A stretch of 64,000 bases of DNA from Anseranas semipalmata (lineage: Eukaryota > Chordata > Aves > Anseriformes > Anseranatidae), in contig VXAA01004089.1 of assembly GCA_013399115.1 (NCBI GenBank), forward strand, positions 471,661-535,660, written 5' to 3'. The position numbers and the translations under genes were made by a program. Shown here one piece after another: positions 13,281-25,700 of the stretch. Position 1 is the stretch's first letter; each line of letters starts with the position of its first letter. The notes under the pieces were generated by a model that worked only from the letters and a program-made list of their open reading frames with translations, had not been told where the DNA came from and did no database searches.

Positions 13281-13340
13281 CTAACTTGAGACCCGTTGAA
13301 GTCAAAGTCCCTTATTGACTTCACCAGACTTTTAGCTCCA
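13281..13340. repeat. Palindromic ancient amniote repeat fragment
   Basis: Contains TTGAAGTCAA (13296-13305) and, nine bases on, its near-perfect inverse TTGACTTCAC (13315-13324), nine of ten bases paired. This 'ATTGACTTCAATGG' core is typical of old dispersed repeats in turtle, crocodilian and bird DNA. I cannot name the family with certainty. Confidence 0.5.
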
Positions 13341-13568
13341 AGGAGCTGTGCAGAGACTGCCAGCTGGTTTCACATACGCTACTCCAGAGCCATCAAATAG
13401 TAGCAGCTTTCAACAGCTACCAACCTGAAAAGTGTTCACATTCATAACCAAAAATCAAAAGGCCCCACGTCTATTACATTACAGTCCCTCTACTCCCCTG
13501 TCTCCTCTCCACAAAAATACAAAGTTAAGTTTTCTGCATTCTCCTCAACTTGCTCTCTCATGCTTTCG

Positions 13569-13640
13569 TATTCATAGATTTTTACGGCCTGAAGGAGCCA
13601 TTATGATAATCTGGTGTGACCTCCTGAAATCAATGTATCA
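13569..13640 (-). repeat. Ancient CR1 LINE 3' end, antisense
   Basis: TTCATAGATTTTTACGGCCT, then GAAGGAGCCATTATGATAAT and CTGGTGTGACCTCCTG, correspond to the widespread amniote CR1 3' end ('CATAGATTCTAAGGCCAGAAGGGACCATTATGATCATCTAGTCTGACCTCCTG' type, in pieces). The 3' terminus lies at the low-coordinate end, so the element runs on the minus strand. Only about 70 bases are recognisable. Confidence 0.85.
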
Positions 13641-15639
13641 ATGGGATTGCACCAATATTATGGAGAACAGTATTTGGCCTCTAGATATCCTGCCATATAG
13701 AGACAACACAGAATGAATTAAAATGGATAGGGCATTCATTATGAATTATTTGCTTTGGGGGGTTATACGTTCAACATTCAGCCACACTTGTCTGGCTTGT
13801 TTTCTTTTTCTTTTTCTTTTTTTTTACTGTAGTCAAACGAAGAAAAATAGTTTCTCCAGAAGAATCTCTGCATAAGTCACGTGTGCCCATCTCGGTTGCT
13901 GTTGCTAGAGTTCTTGGGTGGAGCCAGTCAGGGGCCCAAAGTTTTAGTTATTGTTTCCTTAAGGGTTTTGATCAAAATTATAGATTTTTAACTGTACCCT
14001 CTCTTGGTCAGTTCTTTCTCGCAAATTTCTCTTGCTTTCTTCTTGTTAGCTATGTGCAATGCCCATGAGGTGTCACTATGCTATAGTAACAGTCCAACCA
14101 CCTGTGATGGCTTCATTGGTAGCAGGGAGCATGCAACACAGATCTGGTGCCCCTTCCTCAAGGGATTGCTCCACCTGTTCATATACTGTTCAAGGCTGTT
14201 CCATGGATTACTGTAAAAGCACCTTCATACACAAGGATCAGCACTTGGGTATTGGGCTGCAATATCGCCATACAGCCCATTTCCTAGGAAGAATGTGGTC
14301 TCATCTAACTCATATCCCTTTAAAAACACAACCTTGAATCACACTATCACATCATAGAGACTCTGAAATTGGACTAGGACAAGGTTATAACCAGGGAGTG
14401 GTTGTAGTAACAGTAAAATAAAGGCTAATGCCATCAAGAGCATGAGAATCCCAAGGCATATAGGAAAGCTTGGTTCATCAGGTCCCTTGGCATACAAAGG
14501 GCTTTCACTCTGAGGCCAAAGTATATGGTTTTAACAGCAGTATGTCCACTTCTGTAGGCTAGAGCAGCTTTCACTCTCAAGAAGTGTCAATGACAATTTC
14601 AATCACAGGACTCTAAGTACAAGGCAACTGCTGTTTAATTAAGGGAAATTTAATGAGAATTGTTGGTAAACAAATATCAGGTGATTATAGGATGACATCT
14701 CCCTGCAGATTACTCAGTAATTGCATTTCTCTGACCCCAAAGGAATTTCCATGCAACCTGCAGCAAGGCTTAAAAGAGAGAGATAATTAGGTCTTTACTC
14801 TCTGAAACTTTTTAGTCTTTTTTTTTTTTTTTTTTCCGCTTTCAAGCATATAGAAATTATCAGAGACTGGATCACCCCTCACACTCTAAATTCCACTTAA
14901 AGAGATGATAACTTTTCTGGTTTCCCTCAGCTGCTCAGCTTCCTTAGCTGCTGCCAAGATTTCATTATCTTCAGCTTTGAAACTCCAACAGGAGCAAGGA
15001 GAACTCTCCTCATCTGCCCACGGATACTCCCCTGCTAGAACTGCCCTGGAAGGAGAAGGAAGCAAGGAGAAGGATTGTACTATAAATACCATTTCCCATC
15101 CCTAACCCATCATGCAAGAAGTGAAGTTTTGCTAAAAACACATTCTCCTTACACAGCTAGAGTAACACAACCGAGGCCCATGTTATTAACATATATCAGC
15201 CCTCCCCATGCAACAGAGTTAGTTAATATTGTTTTGATTATATAGTTTTCTATCAGGAAAAAGCTGATCTATCAAAATCAAGATGGCTCTTGGGAGCCAG
15301 TCAACTGTGATAATATTCTTGTTGGCAATGTTTCAAAATAACACCAAGACGAAATAGAGTATTTAGTTTGACCTTCTCACTTTGCTTTGTTTGGAATTTT
15401 TCTTTTATTTGATTTCATTTTCCCTGTTTTGACCTTTAATATTAAAATTTTGTTAATGTTCATCATTAGTTGGAATTGCAGTACACAAAGGTACAAGATG
15501 TTTCATATACTCTATCATCTCTATGACAATGTGCAGACATTATGAAGATAAAGCAGTGTACAGAATGATAGGAGAGTAAAGTGGCAAAGACTTCAAGAGA
15601 ATTTCCAGCTTGACCTTTTTTTCTGATTTAATATCAAGT
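13641..15639. other. Unique non-coding DNA
   Basis: No gene. A T18 run occurs at 14818-14835 and a T-rich patch near 13800-13830. Overlapping short frames at 13883-14337 and 14886-15105 show no recognisable domain. Composition is ordinary. Confidence 0.6.
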
Positions 15640-16180
15640 ACATCTAGATCATCCTTGCCAGACATTTCTCCAACCTGCTCTGAGAAACCTCCAGTGGTAG
15701 TGATTCTGCAGCCCATCAACCTTATGTTATTTTTGTTCACCAAGTTAGAAGGATTTTCTGATAACTAACCTAAAATTCTCCCATTGCAAATTAAACTCAT
15801 TTCTTCTTGCCCTACCAGCAGTGGACACAGAGAACAATCAATCACTGTCCTCTTTTAAAAAACTTATTATATGTTTGAAGACTCTTATCATGCCTCCCTT
15901 CCTTCACCGCTTTTCTAGACTAAACAAACTCAATTTCTTCAACTTTTCATTATAGGTCATGTTTTCTTAAACCTCTTCTCTTTCGTGTTACTCTCCTCTG
16001 GATGCTTTCCAAATGGTTTATTACTTTTTTTAAAGTGTAGTGGTTAGGACCACATACCTCAGGCCAGCTGAGTCCCCACCTGTGCCAAGTAGTACAGGCT
16101 AATGACCTCCCTTTTGATAAGTGTGTTTCTGTGTTTCTGTTAAAACAGCTTGGACTTTCCATTCCATGAAACATCATAAT
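15640..16180 (-). repeat. Ancient CR1 LINE 3' region, antisense, about 540 bases
   Basis: The reading order matches a CR1 3' region viewed antisense. AGAAGGATTTTCTGATAACT leads into TAACCTAAAATTCTCCCATT, as in the usual 'TTTTTCCTAATATCCAACCTAAA' block. A CTAGACTAAACAAACTCAAT block follows, then TTCATTATAGGTCATGTTTT, then TACTCTCCTCTGGATGCTTT, as in 'CTCCGCTGGACTCTTTCCA'. Last come a CAGGCCAGCTGAGTCCCCAC block and ATGACCTCCC. The copy is strongly diverged and inactive. A younger CR1 at 58318 shows the 3' end that this piece lacks. Confidence 0.88.
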
Positions 16181-16524
16181 TTCTAATTACCAAAACAAAT
16201 TTTGAAATGCTGGAGTTCCCCACACAATGGGAGTTAACTTCTGGCTGGCTCTGCTACATAAGAAAAGGATGCTCCTGTGACTGGAATACATAGTACTTAG
16301 AGTACCGTAGTCTGCAAAGTTAAAATACTTATCTATCATATACAGGGCTTTTACCTGTAGACTTCATATTGTTTTGTGAAGGATGTCTCTATCCACAATT
16401 TACTAATGCAGAAAGCCAAGGAGGAAAAATGGTAATGCCTTAGGATGGGAATGATCCATGGTGAATGGCATGGCTGCAAAGACAAGTTTCCAGGATCGTG
16501 TTTTATGAAGTGGAAGAGGTGCCA

Positions 16525-16620
16525 CACGATCTGCATAGGGTCAGACCAAAAAAGGACCTATCCATCAATCAGTGCATGTCATGGGCATCTTCTTCCTTCA
16601 GACACCCTGTCATGAAGATG
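16525..16620. repeat. Possible ancient CR1-related fragment
   Basis: CATAGGGTCAGACCAAAAAA followed by GGACCTATCCATCAATCAGT, then a CTTCAGACACCCTGTC block, resembles the old repeat that reads 'GGGTCAGACCAATGGTCCAT ... CTGACAGTGGCC' in turtle and crocodilian DNA. The match is partial, and orientation and boundaries are uncertain. Confidence 0.4.
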
Positions 16621-16917
16621 ACACACACAGTCTGAGGAGAGAAGCAAACTGATGCTGAAACCAAACTTGTGAATCCCTAGTGTCCCACCAAGTTTAAAAT
16701 GCACATATACATATGAATCAGACTCTATACATTGACTTGCAGAGGGACTCTAAGAGTCCAGTAATGCCCTCTGTTATCAAGGGGGACTAATAACCTGAAG
16801 AAGAAGCTTTGGTCCAAAGCACACTGTTAAAGTTAAAATCTATTACCCATGCAAAACTACTCTCCCCTTGACTTTGAGCTCAGGTGAGATGTATGTGCTC
16901 ACTCATTACCTTGAAAT

Positions 16918-17035
16918 TTTTGAGATTTGGATACTGTCCCTAGCTCTGCTTTAGGGAATCATTGCTGGGTGATTCTGGATAAATCACTTCCCTCTGCCTC
17001 AGTGCCCTATCTGCCAAATGTAGTTACTGTCTTGT
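16918..17035 (+). repeat. MIR-like SINE fragment (ancient)
   Basis: The run CTGGGTGATTCTGGATAAAT, CACTTCCCTCTGCCTCAGTG and CCCTATCTGCCAAATG follows the MIR core order ('TGTGACCTTGGGCAAGTCAC ... TCTGTGCCTCAGTTTCC ... ATCTGTAAAATG'). The preceding TCCCTAGCTCTGC fits the 'CCCGGCTCTGCC' block. It is heavily mutated. Confidence 0.7.
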
Positions 17036-18267
17036 TCTTCCAGGTACTTCTTCAGACTGCTTCATAGAAGTCTCTAGAGAGAAGGCAGATACTCTTATTG
17101 TTATTTAGAAGGGAAGGAAGGAAAAACAGCACTGTAGAAAAGTGACAGTAGATTTACTTCTGCAGAGAATAGTGTCTCCCTTGATGAAATGAAATCAAAT
17201 GTGTCTGAGACAGAATGGAAAAACATGGAATGTGACATTCAGGAATGCCCCTTGCTCTCCTAAAAGTCTGCAGTAAATGAGACCCTGACATGAGTACTTA
17301 AACATAATAAAAATATCCGTCTGACTGGAAGGAATCCAGAATTTTGTGAAATACTTTTATTAATATCATTTCCTCTGCAATAGCCACAGGACTTGCTTCT
17401 CCATTAACACTTTGGGCTCAGAAACCTCAAGTGCCAGTCCATGCTGGTCTATATGGCTGGTAGACCCACAGAAGACAATGAAGTTTTCCCAGTATGTGTC
17501 AGCTAAGGAACTCTGCCTCTGATGGAAATGTCCCTTGGTGATGCTTTGAGGAAGACAGTGATTCTTTAGAATTAAAAGATCCAAAGAAAACACTTCTATG
17601 GGTAAAAAAGAGGGGGAGGAGGGGGATTTGAGAGTGGAATAAACAAACAACAACAACAAATATTTGCTGTATTATGAAAATACTATGAAGTTGAGACCTC
17701 GTAGTTCACTCAGGACCCATAAGCCTACTGTGGCTTCGGAGGGGTGATAAGCACAAACAAAGCACTCAGCAGCGTTAGTCTCAGCATCTTTTTCTAACTT
17801 TCCAAGGCCACTGTCTCACTGAGTGCTGTCTGTCCACAGCTTGTCACTTCCTGCTGGAACGTGCCATCCAGATGACTGAAGAGATCTTCTGCGCTGAGCT
17901 TCAGTGGGGATTTACTTTGACTTTAAATGGAGTTTCTTCAAGATTATGAGAGGAGCCAAGAGCCTGGTTGTCTATCATAACAATATGGGATTTAAGACTT
18001 AAGTGGCAGTCCATGTTTTTTTTCACCCTTGGGCTCCAGTGCACCATCTAGGCAGGTAGAAAAGGCCAATAAGTCTGGTAGGAGATGTGTGCCCTGAGCT
18101 CCATTCCTATGCCAGGTACACTACCTTCTATAGAAGGTCCACAGGGCAGTCCAAGGCTGTAGCGGAACCAGAAAAACAGCAGAAGCCATATGCTATATTG
18201 TGTCATTTTTAGATTCATGCAACACGAGAAAGGCTTGTTCCTCAACACATGAACTGAGGGGCACAGT
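17036..18267. other. Unique non-coding DNA
   Basis: Carries a short AAC/AAAC patch (about 17640-17660). A 97-codon minus-strand frame at 17366-17659 has no recognised domain. Nothing else was identified. Confidence 0.6.
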
Positions 18268-18340
18268 TTGGATCAGATTCTGATTTCTCTTTAAATCAGT
18301 TATTCAAAAATAATTGTACTCAAAAGAGGGCCTGAGTTCT
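18268..18340. repeat. Ancient palindromic amniote repeat fragment (weak)
   Basis: GGATCAGATTCTGATTTCTC at the left and AGAGGGCCTGAGTTCTG at the right resemble the ends of an old repeat that starts 'CAGATTCTGATCTC' and ends 'GATCAGAATCTGGCCC'. The middle is not recognisable. Assignment is tentative. Confidence 0.35.
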
Positions 18341-18519
18341 GTTTATATTAAACGTTGCATTTTAGGGTATTGTTGTCTCCTTCACTCACTCAGAAGTAAT
18401 CAAAATTCATCTGTCCCTTCAGAGTAGATTAACTAATATTGAAGGGTCATATGGAAGAAGAGGTCAGGGAAAATCTCATCAAAAACCTTACAGATATTTT
18501 TACACAGTGCATTTTAAAT

Positions 18520-18595
18520 CAAGTGAGGTCCAATCCTACACTCTGGAAGAAATAGACTTTTTCCTTCACTTCAAGGGACAAAGGGTCAGACCTAG
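18520..18595. repeat. Ancient palindromic amniote repeat fragment
   Basis: GGTCCAATCCTACACTCTGG, then CTTCACTTCAAGGGACAAAG and GGTCAGACCTA, follow the order of the old repeat 'GGTCCAATCCTGCA ... TTGACTTCAAAGGGAGCAGGATCAGGCCC'. Both ends carry related GGTCCAAT-like and inverse motifs. Confidence 0.5.
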
Positions 18596-19344
18596 CATAT
18601 CCTTCATCTACCATAGTGACCATGCCACCAGAGGTCTTTGATGTCCCTTCCCTGAACAGGGTTGCCCCTTTATTTTAAAGACACCTTGCAACTTCCACCT
18701 CAGTGCTTGGTCCTGTCTTCTCCCTCTGTCCTGCACTTGATCTTATCTTCTGAAACAGTCCATCCCCTTTGTCTCCTTTTGTGTCTTTGTTTTGGTACTT
18801 ACAGAGTCTAGTGATAAATATCATCCCCATACCTCTGTGTGGGTGCTAGTCTCTGTGGTGTCTTCCACCACCCACACAGGCTTGTGTGACCTTTTCGTGC
18901 TGTTTTTACTTGCCAAAAGTCCCTTCCTACTACACATGTTTTCAACTAGATTTCCACTGCTGCCTTCTGTCTCCTTTTATTTCTGTGCATGCTCAAGAAG
19001 AATTATCTACAACAAAGCACAAAGGACCATTTCAGCCATGTCATCTAAATAGATTTGCCTTAACCCTTCACATATTCTCTTCCCCCTACTCCAAACTTTG
19101 CTCACTCCTTTTGTGTGTGTGTGTGCATTCATTTAATTAGTGAAGATTGAAATAGGGTACTGCAGGTAACTGCTGTTCATTTCGGGTTTTCTTTCTGTGC
19201 CTGAATCACAAAGGAGTCACATCAGTTTTAAGTGCAGCTTCCATAAATGAGTCTTTACCTCAGTGCTAAAAACCTATCTGCCTGTCTTTGATTCACTACC
19301 AGCTCTTGTAGGCTGGTAGAGGGTGTGTTGCACAGCAACAGTGC

Positions 19345-19385
19345 CTGTTGTCTACACGGGCTATGTCTACACTATTATCCATTTC
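19345..19385. repeat. Possible ancient repeat with GCTATGTCTACAC core
   Basis: GTCTACACGGGCTATGTCTA followed by CACTATTATCC contains a tandem GTCTACAC. The motif 'GGCTATGTCTACACT' recurs in old dispersed repeats of turtles and archosaurs. The fragment is short and the family is unknown. Confidence 0.35.
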
Positions 19386-19432
19386 TCTGGCCCTGAAGAC
19401 AATTGTTGCAGGACAGGTCCATAAGGTTGTAT

Positions 19433-19468
19433 TCCCCCCCACCCCCCCACCCCACCCCCCCAAAAAAA
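19433..19468 (+). repeat. C-rich simple repeat (C7-A-C7-AC)
   Basis: C runs broken by single A residues, ending in A7. Frames across it give poly-Pro or poly-Gly and are not genes. Confidence 0.97.
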
Positions 19469-21929
19469 GAGGGAGGTCTGCTTGCATGCTTCATGTTGGG
19501 AATATCCCTGGCACATACTGTCCCCCAGACTGTGTCAGGGAGTTGCTGGGAAAAGTGCTAGTTAGCATGTACCAAAAACTACCCAGGAGCATGCTAGCAT
19601 GGACAGTGCTCAGTCTTGTCTCTTACTCTGTTTAGTGTACCAGTAGAGGTTTAGTTTAATTTTGTTTTGTTTTGTTTTAAATCTAATACATAGAGCCATT
19701 TTTTTTTCTACATTGATGTATATCAATAATTTAATCTAAATTCATCAAACCATCTTGTAGTTGCAGAAGCATAATTCAGGGCTACATTTGGCCTTTTCTT
19801 CTGTGGACTTACCAACCAATTCTCATCTTTCCCAGGTTAAACTGCTGTTAACTCCTGACTTCACCCCATTCTCTGGATCATGGACCACTACAGCAAAATC
19901 ATCCATTAACTTTAGCTCATCAATCCATATTCAACAGCTTCCAAGAGTAGTGTCAAAGGTGGTGGAGCAATTCATACCAATAAGAATAAAATTTTACAGC
20001 CCTTCATCTTCATGGAACCTGACATCATGAGTTAACAATTGAGTTCAGTGAGAGCAAATTTAAAATAAAGTATTACTTTGGTGTTAAGAAGTGGTAGGTA
20101 AATCTGAACAAAGGTACATGAAAATAATGAAATCAAAAGCAAGAAGCCAGCACGTGGTTGACCAGCTAATTTTAAATAGAAAGTTTGGGGATTTTTCAGA
20201 GTACAGGAACTCTGCATTTAGAGCAAAGCAGACTTTGCAAGAGGCACATTGCTCCTGACTGCACACAAGCAGAGAGGTTGCTGATATGGAAAATTACTTG
20301 GCCATTGGCCAACATTTATTTAGGTTTGTGAAAAGGGAAAGAGAAAACTTTGGAAGAAAAATCTCAAGGTAATACATTGACTAGTTATTATCACAGGGGA
20401 TAAAAAGACAGTAAATCAAAACAGTTTAGAAAAAGGTTATTTAATATGCATAAGTTAAAGATGTATTCAGTGGCAGAGCATCATCTGTGATATATCTTTC
20501 TAAAGAATAACAAAACAAAGTAAAAAGCCTTGATTAAACAGGGCAAACTGAAATGAAGGAAGATAAAAGATACCCAGATATCAAGTTGCTCAGGTAGACA
20601 GTAAATTTCAAAAATATAATTATTCAATAATAAGTATAATATAAAAAGTATTTAATTAAATTTTAAAAATACCATTACTTTCAGAAGCTACCAGTTCTGG
20701 CTTAAGTTTCCTCTTTCTGAAGTCAGCTCATTATTGCTTTCAAAGCAAGAAGCTGGCCAAATGGTGGACACTCTGAAAAAGCTGTCCCCTAGAAAAAGCT
20801 ATGTGTTGTAGGACTGAGCTATAGAATCCGAAACAAGACCCCATCTGAGACCAGGATGATGATCTGGGTTTGCTATCGTGCAGTTTCCTTTTGACAGCAC
20901 TGTGTCATTACTTTGGGACTAGCTCATGATGTTTAAAACAGAGTTCTCAACCATTAGCTAGAGGGCCAGTTTCAACCCACACGACCTATGGGATTGGCTC
21001 AGTGGTTTCCCCCATACCTAGAGTGTCACACTGCCCCAAGTACTATGTGATTGTGGTGGGAAACATCCAGCAGCCACACAGCTCCCAGACTGCTCATTGT
21101 CTGAATGTTAGAGGCATAACTTCCCTTCATTTAACTCTCTTTTCTGCTGCTATAATTTCCTGCCGCTAGGAAAAGAGGCCATCAGTCCACAGTGGGTAGA
21201 GGACAAAAGGGATGACTTGAAGTGCTTAAGAGGAAGGTGGTCCTGGATAATGATGATGAAAGCAGTTGCTTTGGGCATTGAAATGTCTCTCTGCTGCTCA
21301 GCCCATCCCTTTTGTCAAACAGGTAATCTTGTTCGGATGCAGATTAAACTGAGCCAACAAGATTTACAAAATGTAATATGACTGTGTGAGAGTTTTGCCT
21401 GCCAAATTCAGCACCCCTTCATGAGTATGCAGAAGTGAGTCATGGTGGAGAAGGAATCAAACCGGACTGAACAAGCGTGATGTGACCTATCTGTTGTAAT
21501 AACTGCAACACAGCCCACATTTCCTCTCCGTCATTCAGTTTTGAGTGATTTCAATGTGAGAAGAAGCAACAAATAAGGTGGCTTTTGCTTTTACCTGAGT
21601 ATTATTCAGCTACACATAATTCTTCATTTTTCCCTAAAGGCTGAATATAGCTGAGGACCTTTCCTCATGCCCTTGTTCACTTCTGTTGCACCTTGAAGTT
21701 ACTGACCAAAGCTATTGCCTCCTGTATTCTTCTTCTTAGATGTGCAACTCTTTCCTCCTGGGATTTCAAAACTCCTGTGTATATAGCAAGCGTGGTTTTG
21801 TATTGGCATACTTTCCACCACAGCATTTGACCTGGCACAGCCTTGCACAGACATCATATTGAACAACATGACACAGTCTGTAAACAGCTCTTGTCATATC
21901 ACTTGGTATAGGAAATCACACTGATGGAC
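19469..21929. other. Unique non-coding DNA
   Basis: Contains a TTTTG pentamer run (about 19660-19679) and AT-rich sequence (20600-20680). No exon or interspersed repeat is confident. A block at 19550-19610 with GCTAGTTAGCATGTACC and GAGCATGCTAGCATGG has a weak inverted arrangement of GCTAGCATG motifs. Confidence 0.55.
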
Positions 21930-22012
21930 AAAAGCCCATCTGCTGTAAATCAGAGCCCTTCTATTGACTTTGGTGGAGCTATGCCAATTTATACCAGCTG
22001 AGAATGGCCCTT
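21930..22012. repeat. Ancient palindromic amniote repeat fragment
   Basis: CATCTGCTGTAAATCAGAGC, CTTCTATTGACTTTGGTGGA, GCTATGCCAATTTATACCAG and CTGAGAATGGCCC match, in order, the old repeat 'GCTGGTGTAAATCAGCGTAGCTCCATTGACTTCAATGGAG' and 'CTACGCCAATTTACACCAGCTGAGGATCTGGCCC' (in pieces). The two halves are inverted around the ATTGACTT core. It is the clearest copy of this class in the window. Confidence 0.7.
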
Positions 22013-22688
22013 GCTATTATTAATGCAACCTTATTTTTTCCCCATGTGTTTTTTTAATACAAACAGAAGACACCATGGAAAATAAACTACCTGTTCAGTA
22101 ATTTCTCATTGATCTCAACTGAACAATTCACAGTATCAGAAAGGCAAGTAGGGGTAGAGGAGACTGCATGTTTTTAAAATGTCAGACAACATCTGGTCCC
22201 CATTTGTGAGAATTACTGAGTCTTCTTCAGTCCCTTAACCCTTTCACCCACATTGTGTCTGTGCTTACATAGTTTATGAGTTTTATCTTTGGAATCCTTT
22301 CAGTGAATGAAACTCGATATAGAAAATGAATCTTTTCTACAGGCCCTTTCCAAGGATTAAGAGAAGTACTGATTCAAAGAACCCTCACCCCACACTCCTC
22401 CCTGACGCCCACATCACTCCACTTTAGGGCTGTGTCAACATTTCCAACATAAACCTTTCAATTTCAGATGCAGTATTCCCACCAGGCTGGGAACGTGGTA
22501 GGTAAGGTGTCAGCTTGGGAGCAGTTTTGTCTCTGACCTCAAATGCAAAGGGTGATCATGGTCATTTCAATCTCCTGAAAGCATTTTGGGGTGGAGGTAT
22601 GTAAGTTGTTCCAAAATTACCCAGTGAGAACTGTTTTTGGGCAGAAGGGTTCTTAAATTTGGAATCTTTTCTCTGGTATTTCCAAGGG
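22013..22688. other. Unique non-coding DNA
   Basis: Ordinary unique sequence, with no gene or repeat recognised. Confidence 0.55.
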
Positions 22689-22765
22689 TTGATTTTCAGA
22701 AACTTCTGAGTATCGACTGACTGGATACCAGACATTTTAGATGCCTCAGTTTGGGTGCCCAAGGG
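22689..22765. repeat. Ancient amniote repeat fragment (GATTTTCAGA type)
   Basis: TTGATTTTCAGAAACTTCTG followed later by CATTTTAGATGCCTCAGTTT and GGGTGCCCA follows the order of an old repeat reading 'CTGATTTTCAGAGGTGCTGAG ... TTTAGGTGCCTCAGTTTGGGTGCCCA' in turtle-like DNA. A similar end appears at 32958. Confidence 0.5.
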
Positions 22766-25700
22766 CAAAAATGCTTGTACTTCACTCTAAACTTTTGATA
22801 CAGATGTGCCTCTAGCATGCAGATTCTCTTTTTTTTTTTTTGTCAATTACAGCTAGGGCGAGGTAGGATGTTAGTCTAGATGTGAGGTATGATTACATGA
22901 ATGATTTCTGAGTGCGAAGAGACTAAAACCCTCTCTTCCAATTTCATAAATTAGCCATTGTACCTCTTCAGCGGGGCAGCTTATACCAAATTTACTCTCA
23001 GTTCGCATTGAGGGAAAATCCTGTTGCTTGGGCTGGTAAAGCTGAGGAGAGCTTGGCAAAACCCATGATGCCATAATAACTCATCCAGCTATGTACTTGG
23101 CCATGAATGTACAGCCCTAGGAGGACCAGCCTCCTGTGAACCCATTGCCATAGATACCCCCTGATGTGCAGTGCTGCCTAAATTCGCAGTTCCCACCAGG
23201 CACCAGGGAGCAGAGATGCTGAAGGTTCCCATAAGATGCCAGCAGACCCTATCTCACCTCTTCAGATCCAATGAGCACTGGTGGGTCTGTGTGCATCAGC
23301 TGATGGTCCTTGCACTAGTGGTGGAAAATCCCCTTTCTCAAAAAGGAAAGAGGAAAACAGAGGACCTGGAAAAATGGCACTAAAGAAATGTCGGTTAAAC
23401 ACAAAAATACCTTCACAAACACTTTTTTCAGGCCTCTTAGGTTGAATCCTAAGTTAAATCAAGTGTTTGGAGCACAGGTTTCCCTATAGCCTCCCTCAAA
23501 GGAGGGTAATAGAATTGAAGCAGTAGCAGTAGCCAGTCTTTATATCACCGTGGTGCTGAGCAACTGTGAAAACCCCAAGGTTAGATATCCCAGTTGTGTG
23601 TCTTCTGGTATGGGGGGGACATTGAGGACTTCTGCTGTCTATCCATCTCCCTGTCATACGCTGGTATAAAGTCTGTGCCCAACACAGGTGTAATACTGCT
23701 AAGGGAATACAGAAACAGAGGGTTGACTTTTTAAGACAGTGTTAATGGGTCCTGGAAGGTCTGCCCAGCTGCACAGAAATCACAAATGTTTCCTGCTATT
23801 TTTGGCTTGGCTTTAGATCAGGCCCTGAAACATCACAATGGCAGAGCCTCGATGGATTGACTGATACTCTTTTCCATTGCAGTCAAAAGGACTTGAGTTC
23901 AGCTGCCTGTTACTCCTAATGAGATAGAACTGGAGCTGAAGGTCTAATTTTTCTAGCAAAAAATACTGATTCTCCAAATCACAGCATTTTGGAGGGATGC
24001 GTTGGCTCCACTGGAAAGTTTAATATGCAGCTATTATATGTCTCATTCCACTAAGTTCAAAATATTTCATTGTGTCTTTATTCTTGTGATGAGATCAGGA
24101 AATATAATGCTGGGTAATCATTGCCTCATATTGACTAGAACAATACAGACAAAAGTTATTGTTTCAGTGAGGATTAAACAAAGCTTATCAAAATACTTAG
24201 CGTTAAGAACAATTCCATGATTTTATTACTTTTCCCTAATTTGAGATTCACCCACCCCCCCAACAAAAAAAAAAAAAAAAGGACAAATCTTGTAATTCCC
24301 CTCCAAAAGAAGGCAATTCTGTCTGTTTTTAACCAGCTCTACCTCATTTGTTAACTGAAAATTTAGCCCTACAAGTATGGACCTGTATCCATTAGAGACA
24401 ATGGGATCAGGAATGTCATTTTAATGTCTCATTTGCAGATGGACAAAGTATCCAGATTACCATTGATTAGAATTGGAACAAGAGGAGCTCCACATCTCTG
24501 AAATTCAGGCCTCAGATGACTATCAAATAATTAAGAACAGTTAGCAGCAGCCACTAACATAAGACTTCATTAGAATTTTGCATGCTGGCACAGACTGGGG
24601 AGTCTTAAATAGTAACAGAAACTGAGTTATACAATCAAAGCATATAGGGATAAATTCTGTTTCTGATAACATCTGTGGGAAAATTGCCATTGAATTCAAC
24701 ATGACCACCAAGATGTGCCCATAATTATTAGCAATGCATGAAACACTTTGGACACTTGGTAAAGCTGCATACATGAATTGCTCTGCTTCAACGGGGAGGA
24801 ACTGGACTCAGCATGACAAGTTTGTTGGCCTTATTACAGGAATTGCCCATGGGACAGCAATTCCATTTTGTCACAGTTTTTGAGGTTGTGAAATTTGTTT
24901 CCCTCCACATTGGAGAGAAGAAAAAGAGGAAAATAAAAAGCTTTTCAAATATTTTAGCAATTTTTAATTTGGAATTTTACACTGGAATTTTAAAAACACT
25001 TTCATATTATCCATGTAAGAGACCAGAGCTTTGTTTCTCTTTGAATCCTTTCCTTGACCAGAGCCCTGAACCTCAAAAATTTCTCCAAGAAAAGCGTTAA
25101 CAAAATAGACACTTCTTTACAAAATGCTTCAGCTTTGATGAAACATGTTTTAACAAAAAGTATCTAATTAACAGCTCTAATTAGAATGCAGTGTGCAATT
25201 CCAGAGGTGAAAAGAAACTCTGCTGCATACCAAGAACCTTCCATCACAAGCTAAATTCTGTTCTGTTTTGGTTTGGGTTTTTTTTTTGTGTGTCTCTTGT
25301 TTTTCTCAATTCTTGTTGTCAGTAGGTATGGACACTGTCAAAGTCCTTGCAGAAACATAGCTTTCAGGCCAATTGCACTCAACTGTAGTTGAAGAAATCT
25401 AAAATTTAAAAATATAAATTTCCCCAAACATCCTTTTTGTTCAGAATTTCCCAAACAAATACATTAGAGAGGTTTCTTGATCTTTTGACATTTATTAAAC
25501 TTTGTACGACTGAAGAGAAAATTGGAAATCTACACTGTGACGATGCTTTGAGACTTGAGTCTTGTTGGCTCAGTTGCCTGCTCAGCCAGAAGTTTTCACC
25601 ATTACCTCTCTCTGTGTTTGTTTTGCCTGTTCTAAATCAAAGAAAATCTTGGTGTTAAAGGATGAGCATATTAAATTGGAAGGTATTCATATCTTGGGGT

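Noticed and set aside
24380..24415. Ancient amniote repeat trace
   Set aside because: ATTAGAGACAATGGGATCAG is suggestive but too short to list as a separate feature.
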